The notes beneath the pieces were generated by a model. That model worked only from the letters and a program-made list of their open reading frames with translations, ran no database searches and was not told where the DNA came from. Shown piece after piece: positions 6,671 through 12,407 of a stretch of 12,580 nucleotides of DNA. This DNA comes from an uncultured Subdoligranulum sp. (GTDB taxonomy: Bacteria > Bacillota_A > Clostridia > Oscillospirales > Ruminococcaceae), in the NCBI RefSeq assembly GCF_937890665.1, contig NZ_CALADU010000222.1:1-12580 (forward strand). The letters are read 5' to 3'. Within the stretch, counting starts at the first letter, position 1. Each line of letters opens with the position of its first letter. Position numbers and translations under genes: made by a program.

Positions 6671-6797
6671 TTACATCTGTGGCAAAACGCAGCACACGGT
6701 CTGCCCCGGCAGGTACAGCCGCCGCACCTGCGGCCATAGGGCGCGCCTCCTTTGCATTGTTTCACTTTCCGTATAGGCCAAAACGCTTGGCCGTCAA
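6671..6797 (-). pseudogene. Decayed second copy of the yhhN promoter and 5' end
   Basis: The region repeats the upstream and 5' part of the yhhN gene. The promoter layout is kept as TTGACG (6792-6797), a 16-base spacer and TATACG (6770-6775), followed by the AGGAGG-type ribosome-binding site. About 50 bases covering the start codon are missing, and then codons read ALWPQVRRLYLPGQTVCC, to compare with ALWLLVRRLRLPGR of the intact gene, ending at TAA (6671-6673). The similarity extends upstream to about 6840. An accidental ATG at 6737 opens a 48-codon frame with a good ribosome-binding site, but its protein looks random. This is most likely the relic of a tandem duplication. Confidence 0.65.
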
Positions 6798-6849
6798 TTT
6801 GTGCCCTGCCCAAAAATCCAGCAAAGCCGTTGGATAGATCGAGCACATC

Positions 6850-7171
6850 TTGAGAAGCTACGCCGATATATTTTCTGTCTCCATAAAAGTACTCATGCGC
6901 AAATTGCGGAAACGCTAGAAGCGGCCACAGACAAAAGCTGCCTCGAAACCGTCAAAAGTCATCGGGGAAGGAAGATCTGATCTCGATCGTCCTACCAAAG
7001 AAAGCTGTAAATTTCCCAAAAATCCCATCCATTGTTGTGCAGCTTTTAATCTATCATCGATAATTTTATCCCCTTTGTGATTCGGTATCTGCAAGGAAAG
7101 CTTCCGGCCGGGAAAGGCAGTGGATCCCATTTCGGCTTTGCATATGCAGGCTTGGAGGTAGCGACGCCTTT
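6850..7171 (-). other. Gene-poor stretch with a possible frameshifted remnant
   Basis: No intact gene is seen. Minus-strand reading from 7130 gives a 71-codon frame containing WMGFLGNLQLSLVGRSRSDL and TFDGFEAAFVCGRF. In a neighbouring frame it seems to go on as FPQFAHEYFYGDRKYIGVAS (about 6850-6915). The two would join through a frameshift and look like one former protein. No ribosome-binding site is seen and I do not recognise the family. Confidence 0.3.
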
Positions 7172-7250
7172 TTGCTGCTCTGTCCCTTCATTGGGCTGCT
7201 TTTAATCCCTGCTTCGTTATACAAAACCAAGCGTGAACACGGCCAGATTC

Positions 7251-7279
7251 TTGCGCAGAAGCACCTAAAAAGCTATGAT
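7251..7279 (+). promoter_or_regulatory. Candidate promoter of the LuxR-type regulator gene
   Basis: TTGCGC (7251-7256) and TATGAT (7274-7279) are separated by 17 bases, four and five of six consensus bases. The transcript would start near 7286, leaving a leader of about 100 bases before the regulator's ATG. Confidence 0.5.
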
Positions 7280-7387
7280 ATAGGTATACGCAGCGGCGAA
7301 GTGTTGCCGGGCCAAATTTTTTGTCGACACAAAAATCACATATTTCGCATCCGCGCATTGTACAAAAACCAGTCAGGAGGTGTTTTC

Positions 7388-8572
7388 ATGACCTATATGA
7401 CCGTGCAGCAGGCAGCCGAAGTCTGGGGTGTCACCGTGCGGCAGGTACAAATTTATTGCACCAAAGGCCGGATACCGGGTGCACAGAAATTCGGTATGGT
7501 CTGGCAGATCCCGGCCGATGCGTCAAAACCCGCTGATGCCCGCCGGAAAACTGCCGTCCATACCATGCACGCCGGGCAGCCGGTGGGCGAGACCCTGATG
7601 CCCCTGATGAATACAGCTTTCAAACCCGGGCGGTGTCAGAGCGCCATTGCCGCAATGCCAAAGGGCCCACAGCGGGATATCGCCACCGCGGAGTATCTCT
7701 ATTTCAGCGGACAGGCCGAAAAGGCGGCCCAGCAAACGGAGCGCTACCTGACCCACCCTGACCGGGACACCCGGCTTTCCGCCTGTCTCATCTATGCCTA
7801 CGCAAACCTGACTTTGGGTCAGATCCAGCAGGCCCGGGTGGCGCTGGGGGAATTACAGACCACTCTGGCCCGGGCCGGGAACAAAAAACAGGGAACCGCC
7901 GCAGCCTTTGCGGCGGCTTCGGCGGCGGTGCTTCTGCATCTGCCTCTTCCGGAAAAAATGCCGCCTGCCGAGGATTTTTTACCCTTACTGCCCCCGGGTC
8001 TGCGGGCCTTTGCCTTGTATGTGCAGGCCCATTACATGTACCTGAAAGAAGAATATGCCCTGAGCGCTGGCTTGGCGGAAGGCGCGCTGTCGATGGGAGC
8101 GGGGGCCTATCCCATCCCGGCAATCTACCTGCATCTGGTGGCGGTCATGGATTACATGAGCCTGAAAAAGACCCGGCAGGCTCAAGAGCATCTGCTGGCT
8201 GCCTGGGCGCTGGCTCAGCCTGATGACCTGATTGAAGGCTTCGGGGAGCACCATGGTCTGCTGGGCGGGATGCTGGAAGCGGTCATCAAGCCCCGATGGC
8301 CCGAAGACTTTGACCGTATCATTCAAATCACCTATTTGTTCTCTGCCGGATGGCGGAAGATCCATAACCCGGATACCGGCGACAACGTAGCAGATAACCT
8401 TTCCACCACCGAATTTACCATTGCCATGCTGGCAGCCCGGGGCTGGACAAATCAGGAAATCGCTGACCATTTGGGTTTTTCACTCAATACGGTAAAACGG
8501 TATATTTCCAATGCCATGACGGCTCTCGGCATCAAACACCGGCAGGACCTGAAAGGTTTTATGCTGCGCTGA
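7388..8572 (+). CDS. LuxR-family transcriptional regulator with extra N-terminal HTH
   Basis: A 394-residue regulator starts at ATG 7388, supported by AGGAGG nine bases upstream; the frame is open for 72 codons before it but that stretch lacks a ribosome-binding site. Residues 1-43 (MTVQQAAEVWGVTVRQVQIY and KFGMVWQIPADA) form an excisionase/MerR-like winged HTH. The middle (about 95-300) is alpha-helical and TPR-like. The C-terminal domain, LSTTEFTIAMLAARGWTNQE and LGFSLNTVKRYISNAM (338-378), is a LuxR/GerE DNA-binding domain. Two DNA-binding modules in one chain is unusual for LuxR proteins. The signal input is unknown; TPR-like centres often bind peptides or proteins. It is transcribed toward the surface-protein gene, with a dyad and promoter between them, so control of that gene is the natural hypothesis. 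Confidence 0.85.
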   Translation: MTYMTVQQAAEVWGVTVRQVQIYCTKGRIPGAQKFGMVWQIPADASKPADARRKTAVHTMHAGQPVGETLMPLMNTAFKPGRCQSAIAAMPKGPQRDIATAEYLYFSGQAEKAAQQTERYLTHPDRDTRLSACLIYAYANLTLGQIQQARVALGELQTTLARAGNKKQGTAAAFAAASAAVLLHLPLPEKMPPAEDFLPLLPPGLRAFALYVQAHYMYLKEEYALSAGLAEGALSMGAGAYPIPAIYLHLVAVMDYMSLKKTRQAQEHLLAAWALAQPDDLIEGFGEHHGLLGGMLEAVIKPRWPEDFDRIIQITYLFSAGWRKIHNPDTGDNVADNLSTTEFTIAMLAARGWTNQEIADHLGFSLNTVKRYISNAMTALGIKHRQDLKGFMLR

Positions 8573-8584
8573 TTCCCTTTGTTT

Positions 8585-8613
8585 GTACCCGATTTTTCCC
8601 AAAAAACGGGTAC
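8585..8613 (+). promoter_or_regulatory. Dyad (candidate operator) between regulator and surface-protein genes
   Basis: GTACCCG (8585-8591) and CGGGTAC (8607-8613) are perfect inverted repeats. The inner TTTTT/AAAAA also pair, giving a long stem with one A-A mismatch. It lies 12 bases past the regulator stop and 20 bases before the TG of the extended -10 element. LuxR-type activators bind such dyads just upstream of weak -35 regions. A second reading, as a terminator for the regulator gene, is possible, but the T-run (8624-8631) is ten bases away from the stem. Confidence 0.5.
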
Positions 8614-8632
8614 TCTCAAATCGATTTTTTTA

Positions 8633-8641
8633 TGATATAAT
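8633..8641 (+). promoter_or_regulatory. Extended -10 promoter of the surface-protein gene
   Basis: TGATATAAT contains a perfect TATAAT (8636-8641) preceded by TG one base earlier, the extended -10 form. No -35 match exists at the usual distance (CTCTCA). This fits a promoter that needs an activator or relies on the extended -10. Confidence 0.6.
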
Positions 8642-8649
8642 GAGATGTT

Positions 8650-8746
8650 GTTGGGAAAAGCTGCGTACTATCCCAACCCAAGCGGATAGTAGATCATGGA
8701 AGAGAGGCATGCCTCTCTTCCGTATGGAGGTTCCTCCATACGGAAG
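8650..8746 (+). promoter_or_regulatory. Structured 5' leader of the surface-protein gene
   Basis: Three overlapping stem groups lie in the roughly 200-base leader. First, GTTGGGA (8650-8656) pairs with TCCCAAC (8671-8677), or alternatively TACTATCC (8666-8673) pairs with GGATAGTA (8684-8691). Second, an 11-bp perfect palindrome occupies 8698-8721. Third, a 14-base stem (8717-8730 with 8733-8746) has a two-base centre. Neighbouring stems share bases and so exclude one another, the pattern of a switchable leader. No T-run follows, so attenuation by an intrinsic terminator is not obvious. Confidence 0.5.
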
Positions 8747-8850
8747 GTTCTTCGATTGCGTGGAGTCCTGAAAGGAACAAACCAAGCCGTAAGGCAGATG
8801 ATCTGTGGACATTCCGCCCGCCGTAAGGAAAAGACCGAGGAGGAAACAAT

Positions 8851-11664
8851 ATGAAAAAGCGATTGTTTGCAGCGTTTGTCTGCCTGTGCATGATCGTGTC
8901 TTTGCTGCCGACAATGGCGTTTGCCGAAGCAGGCGTACAGGATAAGATGAATGTCAGCGCAGCTGACAGAGAGGACTGTCTGGGCCGCAGCGGCATTGTC
9001 ACAAGCGAAAGCGGACTGTGTGAACACCACACCCAGCATGACGAAAGCTGCGGCTACACCGAGGGGGCAGCAGAAATTCCCTGTTCTCATGAACACAACG
9101 AGAGTTGCGGCGGGCTGACCGACCCGGAAGCCTGCAATCACAGCCACGACGAAGCCTGCGGCTATGTTCCCGCCACAGCGGGAACGCCCTGCACCTTTGT
9201 TTGTGAAGTCTGCAACCCGCAGGACAACGGGAAGTCGGCAACTCCGTCCGACGCACAGCCGGAAGAATGTACCTGTGGAACTCTTTGTACCGAGGAAGAA
9301 GTCAATGCGGATTGTCCCGTCTGCTCTGCGGAGGGTGCCGAGCTGGACAAGGTTTGCGTCGGTACAGCTCCTATGCTGCCCGTCACGGCGCTGGCGGTGG
9401 AAGGTGCGCCTAATAGTCTTTATGTTGGAGATCAGCAGGTTATCAATGGCAATAATACCACCTTCTGGACCACGGATAAATCAACAGGGGGACTGACAGA
9501 ATACGAGGGTAACGATGACAATTGGAATGTCAAATACGACCCAAGCACCGTCACATTGACCCTAAAGAATGCGACCATTAAAGGAGTGTATAATAATGTA
9601 AACACATCTGGCTCCGGGATCTACGCAGCGAGTAGTTCAGGCCCCGTATCACTGAATATCGTTTTAGAGGAAGAAAACAAGGTTTCCGGAATGTATGGAA
9701 TCGATGTTAGTAGTAGTGGGGGAGATGCTTCACTGAACATCAGTGGCTCCGGCAGTTTGACTGTGTCTGGCCTCAGTGGTAATGGAATAGGAATATTTAT
9801 GTCCTCCCAAAACAATGCTAATTTGACGATTGAAGAAGCAAGTGTTACAGCGTTGGGGAGTCGGGACGGCGGTTCTGGTGTCCGGTTGATTACAAGTCAG
9901 ACCGGTAGTCCGAGCCTCACCATTGAGGTCAAGGGCGGCAGTTTGCAGGCTAGTGGTGAAACAAATGGAATCCATTTTCTTTCGAATGTAAATGATGCCA
10001 CTGCAGTAGCTAATATGAAGGTCAGCGGCAACGCTATGGTCAAGGCTTCGAACATCATAACAACGAAGGACGGAACAGGCTCGGCTCCTGAATTGAAGCC
10101 TGCAGCCAGCGGGTCTGATGGCACCGGAGGCATCATTTGGGATGGCAAGAACGGCACTGTGTACGGCGATGTGACCTTGCAGGAGGACATCACCATTGGC
10201 GAGGGCGAGAGCCTGACCATCGGAGACGGGGCCTCTCTGGACACGAACGGCAAGCTGACGGTCAACGGCGGCACATTGAACGGGACTCCGAGCGGTGATG
10301 TGACCTATAAAGTCACTGGCGTGAGCCTGAACAAAACCGAACTCCCCCTCTTCACCGGCGAAAGTGAACAACTGACCGCTACGGTAAAGCCTGACAATGC
10401 CACGAATAAAACTGTGACTTGGGAAAGCAGCAATACCGCAGTCGCCACGGTGGACGAAAGCGGCAATGTTGCCGCTGTGGCTGCGGGCGAGGCTACCATC
10501 ACAGTCAAAACGGCGGACGGCGGCCACACCGCTACCTGCCAGATAAAGGTAACCCAAGCGACCTACAACATTTCCATCGATGCCTCTCTCGACTTTGCAG
10601 AAGCCTACATTGGCTACGACCGGCCTACTGCCAAGACCGTGACCATCACCAACACCGGCAACCGCCCCCTGACCCTGACCCAGCCCGTCTCCACCAGCAG
10701 TTTTGAGGTGAGTAGCCTTTCCAAGACCGAGCTGGCCGTAGGCGAAAGGGCCACCTTCACGGTGCAGCCCAAGGCCAATCTTGGCGTGGGCAGCTATGAA
10801 GAAACCATCAACATTTCCGGGTCCAACGGCAACAATCAGGTCTCTACTAATGTGACAGCCTCCTTTGCCGTTGTAGACATCAACGATACCCATGTGAAAA
10901 CCAATCTGACCGTCAGCACGGGTATCACCGCCGGTATTTCGGGTACTGCTTTTGACACTGCTGAAAAGGTCAAATCCGAACTGACCCGGGTTCTGGTGCA
11001 GGATGCCGCCTACACGGCGGGCAACACTGCCTTCTATGATGTGAAGCTGCAGTATTCTCTGGACAATGGGAATACATGGTTTGAAGCCACCGAGGCTACC
11101 TTCCCCACCGAGGGTATCACCGTGACCCTGCCGTATCCCAGCGGCACCGGCAAGGGCACCCACAACTTCCGTGTGGTCCACATGTTCACCGCGAACTCCA
11201 CCCGTCTGGGCACCACCGCCGGTGGTACCGAGATTCCTACCGTCACCAAGACGGACAGTGGCTTGCAGGTCACCCTGAAAGGGCTTTCCCCCGTAGTGAT
11301 CGGCTGGGACAAGATCGAAACGTCCTCCTCCGGCGGCTCCACCACCCCTGCGGCCACAGCCACCCCGGCCCCGTCGGACAACATCATCTACTACACCTGC
11401 CCGTCCTGCGGCTATCATAACTGGACCGCCACCGAGGCAGGCTACCGCTGTGACAACTGCGGCTATCTGGAATCCACCAAACAGTTGTCCGGCTATGGCA
11501 ACGTAAAGGGCATCTACACCCCCGGCAGCGGCGCAACGTCCACCGCTGCGTCCATCGTCCCGCAGACCGGCGACGAGAGCCCCCTCGTCCTGTGGACGGT
11601 ACTGCTTCTGGTCAGCGGTCTGGCCCTGAGCGGCCTTGCGATTGCCAAACGCAAGCAGCAGTAA
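8851..11664 (+). CDS. Sortase-anchored surface protein with Cys/His repeats, BIG2 domain and zinc ribbon
   Basis: This 937-residue protein is probably displayed on the cell wall. ATG at 8851 follows GAGGAGG by seven bases. In order: a signal peptide (1-25, ending TMAFA); a Cys/His-rich part (57-169) with three units like CEHHTQHDESCG, CSHEHNESCG and CNHSHDEACG; a beta-solenoid-like region (about 187-400); a BIG2 Ig-like domain (about 488-568); a second Ig-like or SPD-2-type region (572-675); an unknown domain (680-820); a four-cysteine zinc ribbon CPSCG...CDNCG (850-871); then VPQTGD (903-908), a membrane span and the basic tail KRKQQ. VPQTG is a variant LPXTG sortase signal. The DNA for about 187-400 is visibly more AT-rich than its flanks. 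Adhesion or carbohydrate binding is the family precedent; metal binding by the Cys/His parts is inferred. Confidence 0.9.
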   Translation: MKKRLFAAFVCLCMIVSLLPTMAFAEAGVQDKMNVSAADREDCLGRSGIVTSESGLCEHHTQHDESCGYTEGAAEIPCSHEHNESCGGLTDPEACNHSHDEACGYVPATAGTPCTFVCEVCNPQDNGKSATPSDAQPEECTCGTLCTEEEVNADCPVCSAEGAELDKVCVGTAPMLPVTALAVEGAPNSLYVGDQQVINGNNTTFWTTDKSTGGLTEYEGNDDNWNVKYDPSTVTLTLKNATIKGVYNNVNTSGSGIYAASSSGPVSLNIVLEEENKVSGMYGIDVSSSGGDASLNISGSGSLTVSGLSGNGIGIFMSSQNNANLTIEEASVTALGSRDGGSGVRLITSQTGSPSLTIEVKGGSLQASGETNGIHFLSNVNDATAVANMKVSGNAMVKASNIITTKDGTGSAPELKPAASGSDGTGGIIWDGKNGTVYGDVTLQEDITIGEGESLTIGDGASLDTNGKLTVNGGTLNGTPSGDVTYKVTGVSLNKTELPLFTGESEQLTATVKPDNATNKTVTWESSNTAVATVDESGNVAAVAAGEATITVKTADGGHTATCQIKVTQATYNISIDASLDFAEAYIGYDRPTAKTVTITNTGNRPLTLTQPVSTSSFEVSSLSKTELAVGERATFTVQPKANLGVGSYEETINISGSNGNNQVSTNVTASFAVVDINDTHVKTNLTVSTGITAGISGTAFDTAEKVKSELTRVLVQDAAYTAGNTAFYDVKLQYSLDNGNTWFEATEATFPTEGITVTLPYPSGTGKGTHNFRVVHMFTANSTRLGTTAGGTEIPTVTKTDSGLQVTLKGLSPVVIGWDKIETSSSGGSTTPAATATPAPSDNIIYYTCPSCGYHNWTATEAGYRCDNCGYLESTKQLSGYGNVKGIYTPGSGATSTAASIVPQTGDESPLVLWTVLLLVSGLALSGLAIAKRKQQ

Positions 11665-11677
11665 TACACACTAACCC

Positions 11678-11702
11678 AAACCACCCGTTGAACGAGTGGT
11701 TT
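11678..11702. repeat. Hairpin behind the surface-protein gene
   Basis: AAACCAC and GTGGTTT close a stem that continues CGT/ACG after one mismatch. No T-run follows on the plus strand. The left arm shares the 13-mer AAACCACCCGTTG with 617-629, and its loop GTTGAAC recurs in the terminator at 12041. Confidence 0.5.
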
Positions 11703-11736
11703 GAACAGGCTCTATAAGGACCTGTCGCCTGTGGTC

Positions 11737-11752
11737 GCTCCCTAAAGGGAGC
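11737..11752. repeat. Hairpin nested in a longer stem, better paired on the minus strand
   Basis: GCTCCCT and AGGGAGC form a 7-bp hairpin. An outer pair, GTGGTCGC (11731-11738) with GCAACCAC (about 11766-11773), encloses it. On the plus strand this outer pair has a C-A mismatch, but on the minus strand it becomes a G-U wobble. That favours a folded minus-strand RNA. Confidence 0.4.
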
Positions 11753-11788
11753 ACTGAAAAGTCTGGCAACCACACTTTTACCACGAGC

Positions 11789-11813
11789 TGCCCCCTACTC
11801 GGGGGCACTTTTT
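11789..11813 (+). terminator. Intrinsic terminator of the surface-protein transcript
   Basis: TGCCCCC (11789-11795) pairs with GGGGGCA (11801-11807), and five T follow after one C. It is about 125 bases behind the surface-protein stop. Confidence 0.75.
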
Positions 11814-11946
11814 ATGCCTTTTTAGCTTTCTCTCTCTCGAACAGGTCCACCAATTCTTTCATACTCAACTGACCATTGGTTATATCATCTTGCAGTTGAT
11901 TATGGATGGATTCGCAGATTGCTCCTTCCTATTTCCCTACTGTCAT
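11812..11946 (-). pseudogene. Small gene of unknown function with an in-frame TAG
   Basis: ATG at 11946 has TGGAGG nine bases upstream, inside the masking leader. Codon 6 is TAG (MTVGK then stop). After it the frame stays open to TAA at 11812 and ends with NGQLSMKELVDLFEREKAKK, a convincing helical, charged C-terminus. If the TAG were a sense codon the product would be about 44 residues. A second purine-rich AGGAAGGAG just after the TAG might serve a downstream start, but no usual start codon follows it at the right distance. I do not recognise the family. Confidence 0.4.
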
Positions 11947-11952
11947 TGACAA

Positions 11953-12013
11953 GAACCTCCAGCGCTTTTGTATTGCGGTTGTCAGACCGCTTCCATTTTA
12001 GTACTGGAGGGTC
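11953..12013 (-). promoter_or_regulatory. Second copy of the Shine-Dalgarno-masking leader hairpin
   Basis: GAACCTCCAG (11953-11962) pairs with CTGGAGGGTC (12004-12013) with one mismatch, around an inner perfect hairpin GCGGT (11975-11979)/ACCGC (11986-11990). On the minus strand the TGGAGG in the 3' arm is the ribosome-binding site of the small gene at 11946, so folding would hide it. The core, TGCGGTTG...CCGCTTC(C/T)ATTTTAG on the plus strand, is the same as in the tnpA leader at 157-218, while the outer arms differ but still pair. Confidence 0.6.
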
Positions 12014-12040
12014 TTTCTTTCACTAAAGTACTTTTTATTG

Positions 12041-12065
12041 ACCCCCGGTTGAACTGGGGTTTTTA
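12041..12065 (+). terminator. Intrinsic terminator
   Basis: ACCCC (12041-12045) pairs with GGGGT (12056-12060), followed by a run of T. The loop includes GGTTGAAC. It belongs to the same family of GTTGAAC-loop hairpins as 11678. No plus-strand gene directly before it was recognised. Confidence 0.6.
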
Positions 12066-12092
12066 TCATGCCTGTTCGGTGCCAATAAGAAA

Positions 12093-12112
12093 AGCCCCGC
12101 TTGCGCGGGGCT
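12093..12112 (-). terminator. Intrinsic terminator, minus strand
   Basis: AGCCCCGC (12093-12100) and GCGGGGCT (12105-12112) form a perfect 8-bp stem with a TTGC loop. On the minus strand TTTTCTTATT follows. Confidence 0.75.
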
Positions 12113-12195
12113 ATACTTGTGCAGTTGCAGACTGTACCTTTATTTGGCCAAAGGGAGTTTTCCTTTCTGCAGTATCGACTAAAGTCTTCTTTGGG

Positions 12196-12219
12196 ACCAC
12201 TCACCCAGCGAGTGGTTTT
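12196..12219 (+). terminator. Intrinsic terminator
   Basis: ACCACTC (12196-12202) pairs with GAGTGGT (12210-12216), followed by TTT and a T-rich stretch. Confidence 0.6.
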
Positions 12220-12231
12220 GCTTATACAAAA

Positions 12232-12263
12232 CCGCCGCGCCCGGCCTTGCCGGGAAGCGGCGG
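12232..12263 (-). terminator. Strong terminator of the hydrolase gene, minus strand
   Basis: CCGCCGC (12232-12238)/GCGGCGG (12257-12263) encloses CCCGGC/GCCGGG with a CTT loop. On the minus strand GTTTTGTAT follows. It is about 145 bases behind the stop of the hydrolase gene. Confidence 0.75.
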
Positions 12264-12407
12264 CTTGGTATCAAAATTGCATCAGGAACAACACCCAAGG
12301 CCTGGTGTGGATGGGTACGGCTTCAGGATTTTACGTGGCACCCCCACCCCGGAGCAGGTCGCTTGGGGGATATTTCGCTTCTGCTGACAGGGAGGAGCAT
12401 CAATGGC

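Larger units (their letters stand above)
12114..12407. other. Intergenic stretch behind the hydrolase gene
   Basis: Apart from the terminators at 12196 and 12232, no gene is seen here. Frames that are open on either strand lack ribosome-binding sites and read like chance sequence. The part from 12264 to 12407 is the 3' untranslated end of the hydrolase transcript. Confidence 0.45.

Noticed and set aside
6591..6737. 48-codon minus-strand frame with a good ribosome-binding site
   Set aside because: The ribosome-binding site is the one inherited from the yhhN duplication. The codons run out of frame relative to the yhhN remnant and into the lipoprotein promoter, so it is an accident of the deletion.
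7172..7387. N-terminal extension of the LuxR-type regulator
   Set aside because: The frame is open, but the extension has no ribosome-binding site, contains the candidate promoter, and does not resemble regulator sequence. ATG 7388 has AGGAGG.
9730..11418. Long 562-codon open frame on the minus strand
   Set aside because: It runs opposite to the surface-protein gene, whose domains, signal peptide and sortase signal are clear. The antisense product is low-complexity Gly/Val/Arg-rich and has no ribosome-binding site or recognisable domain.
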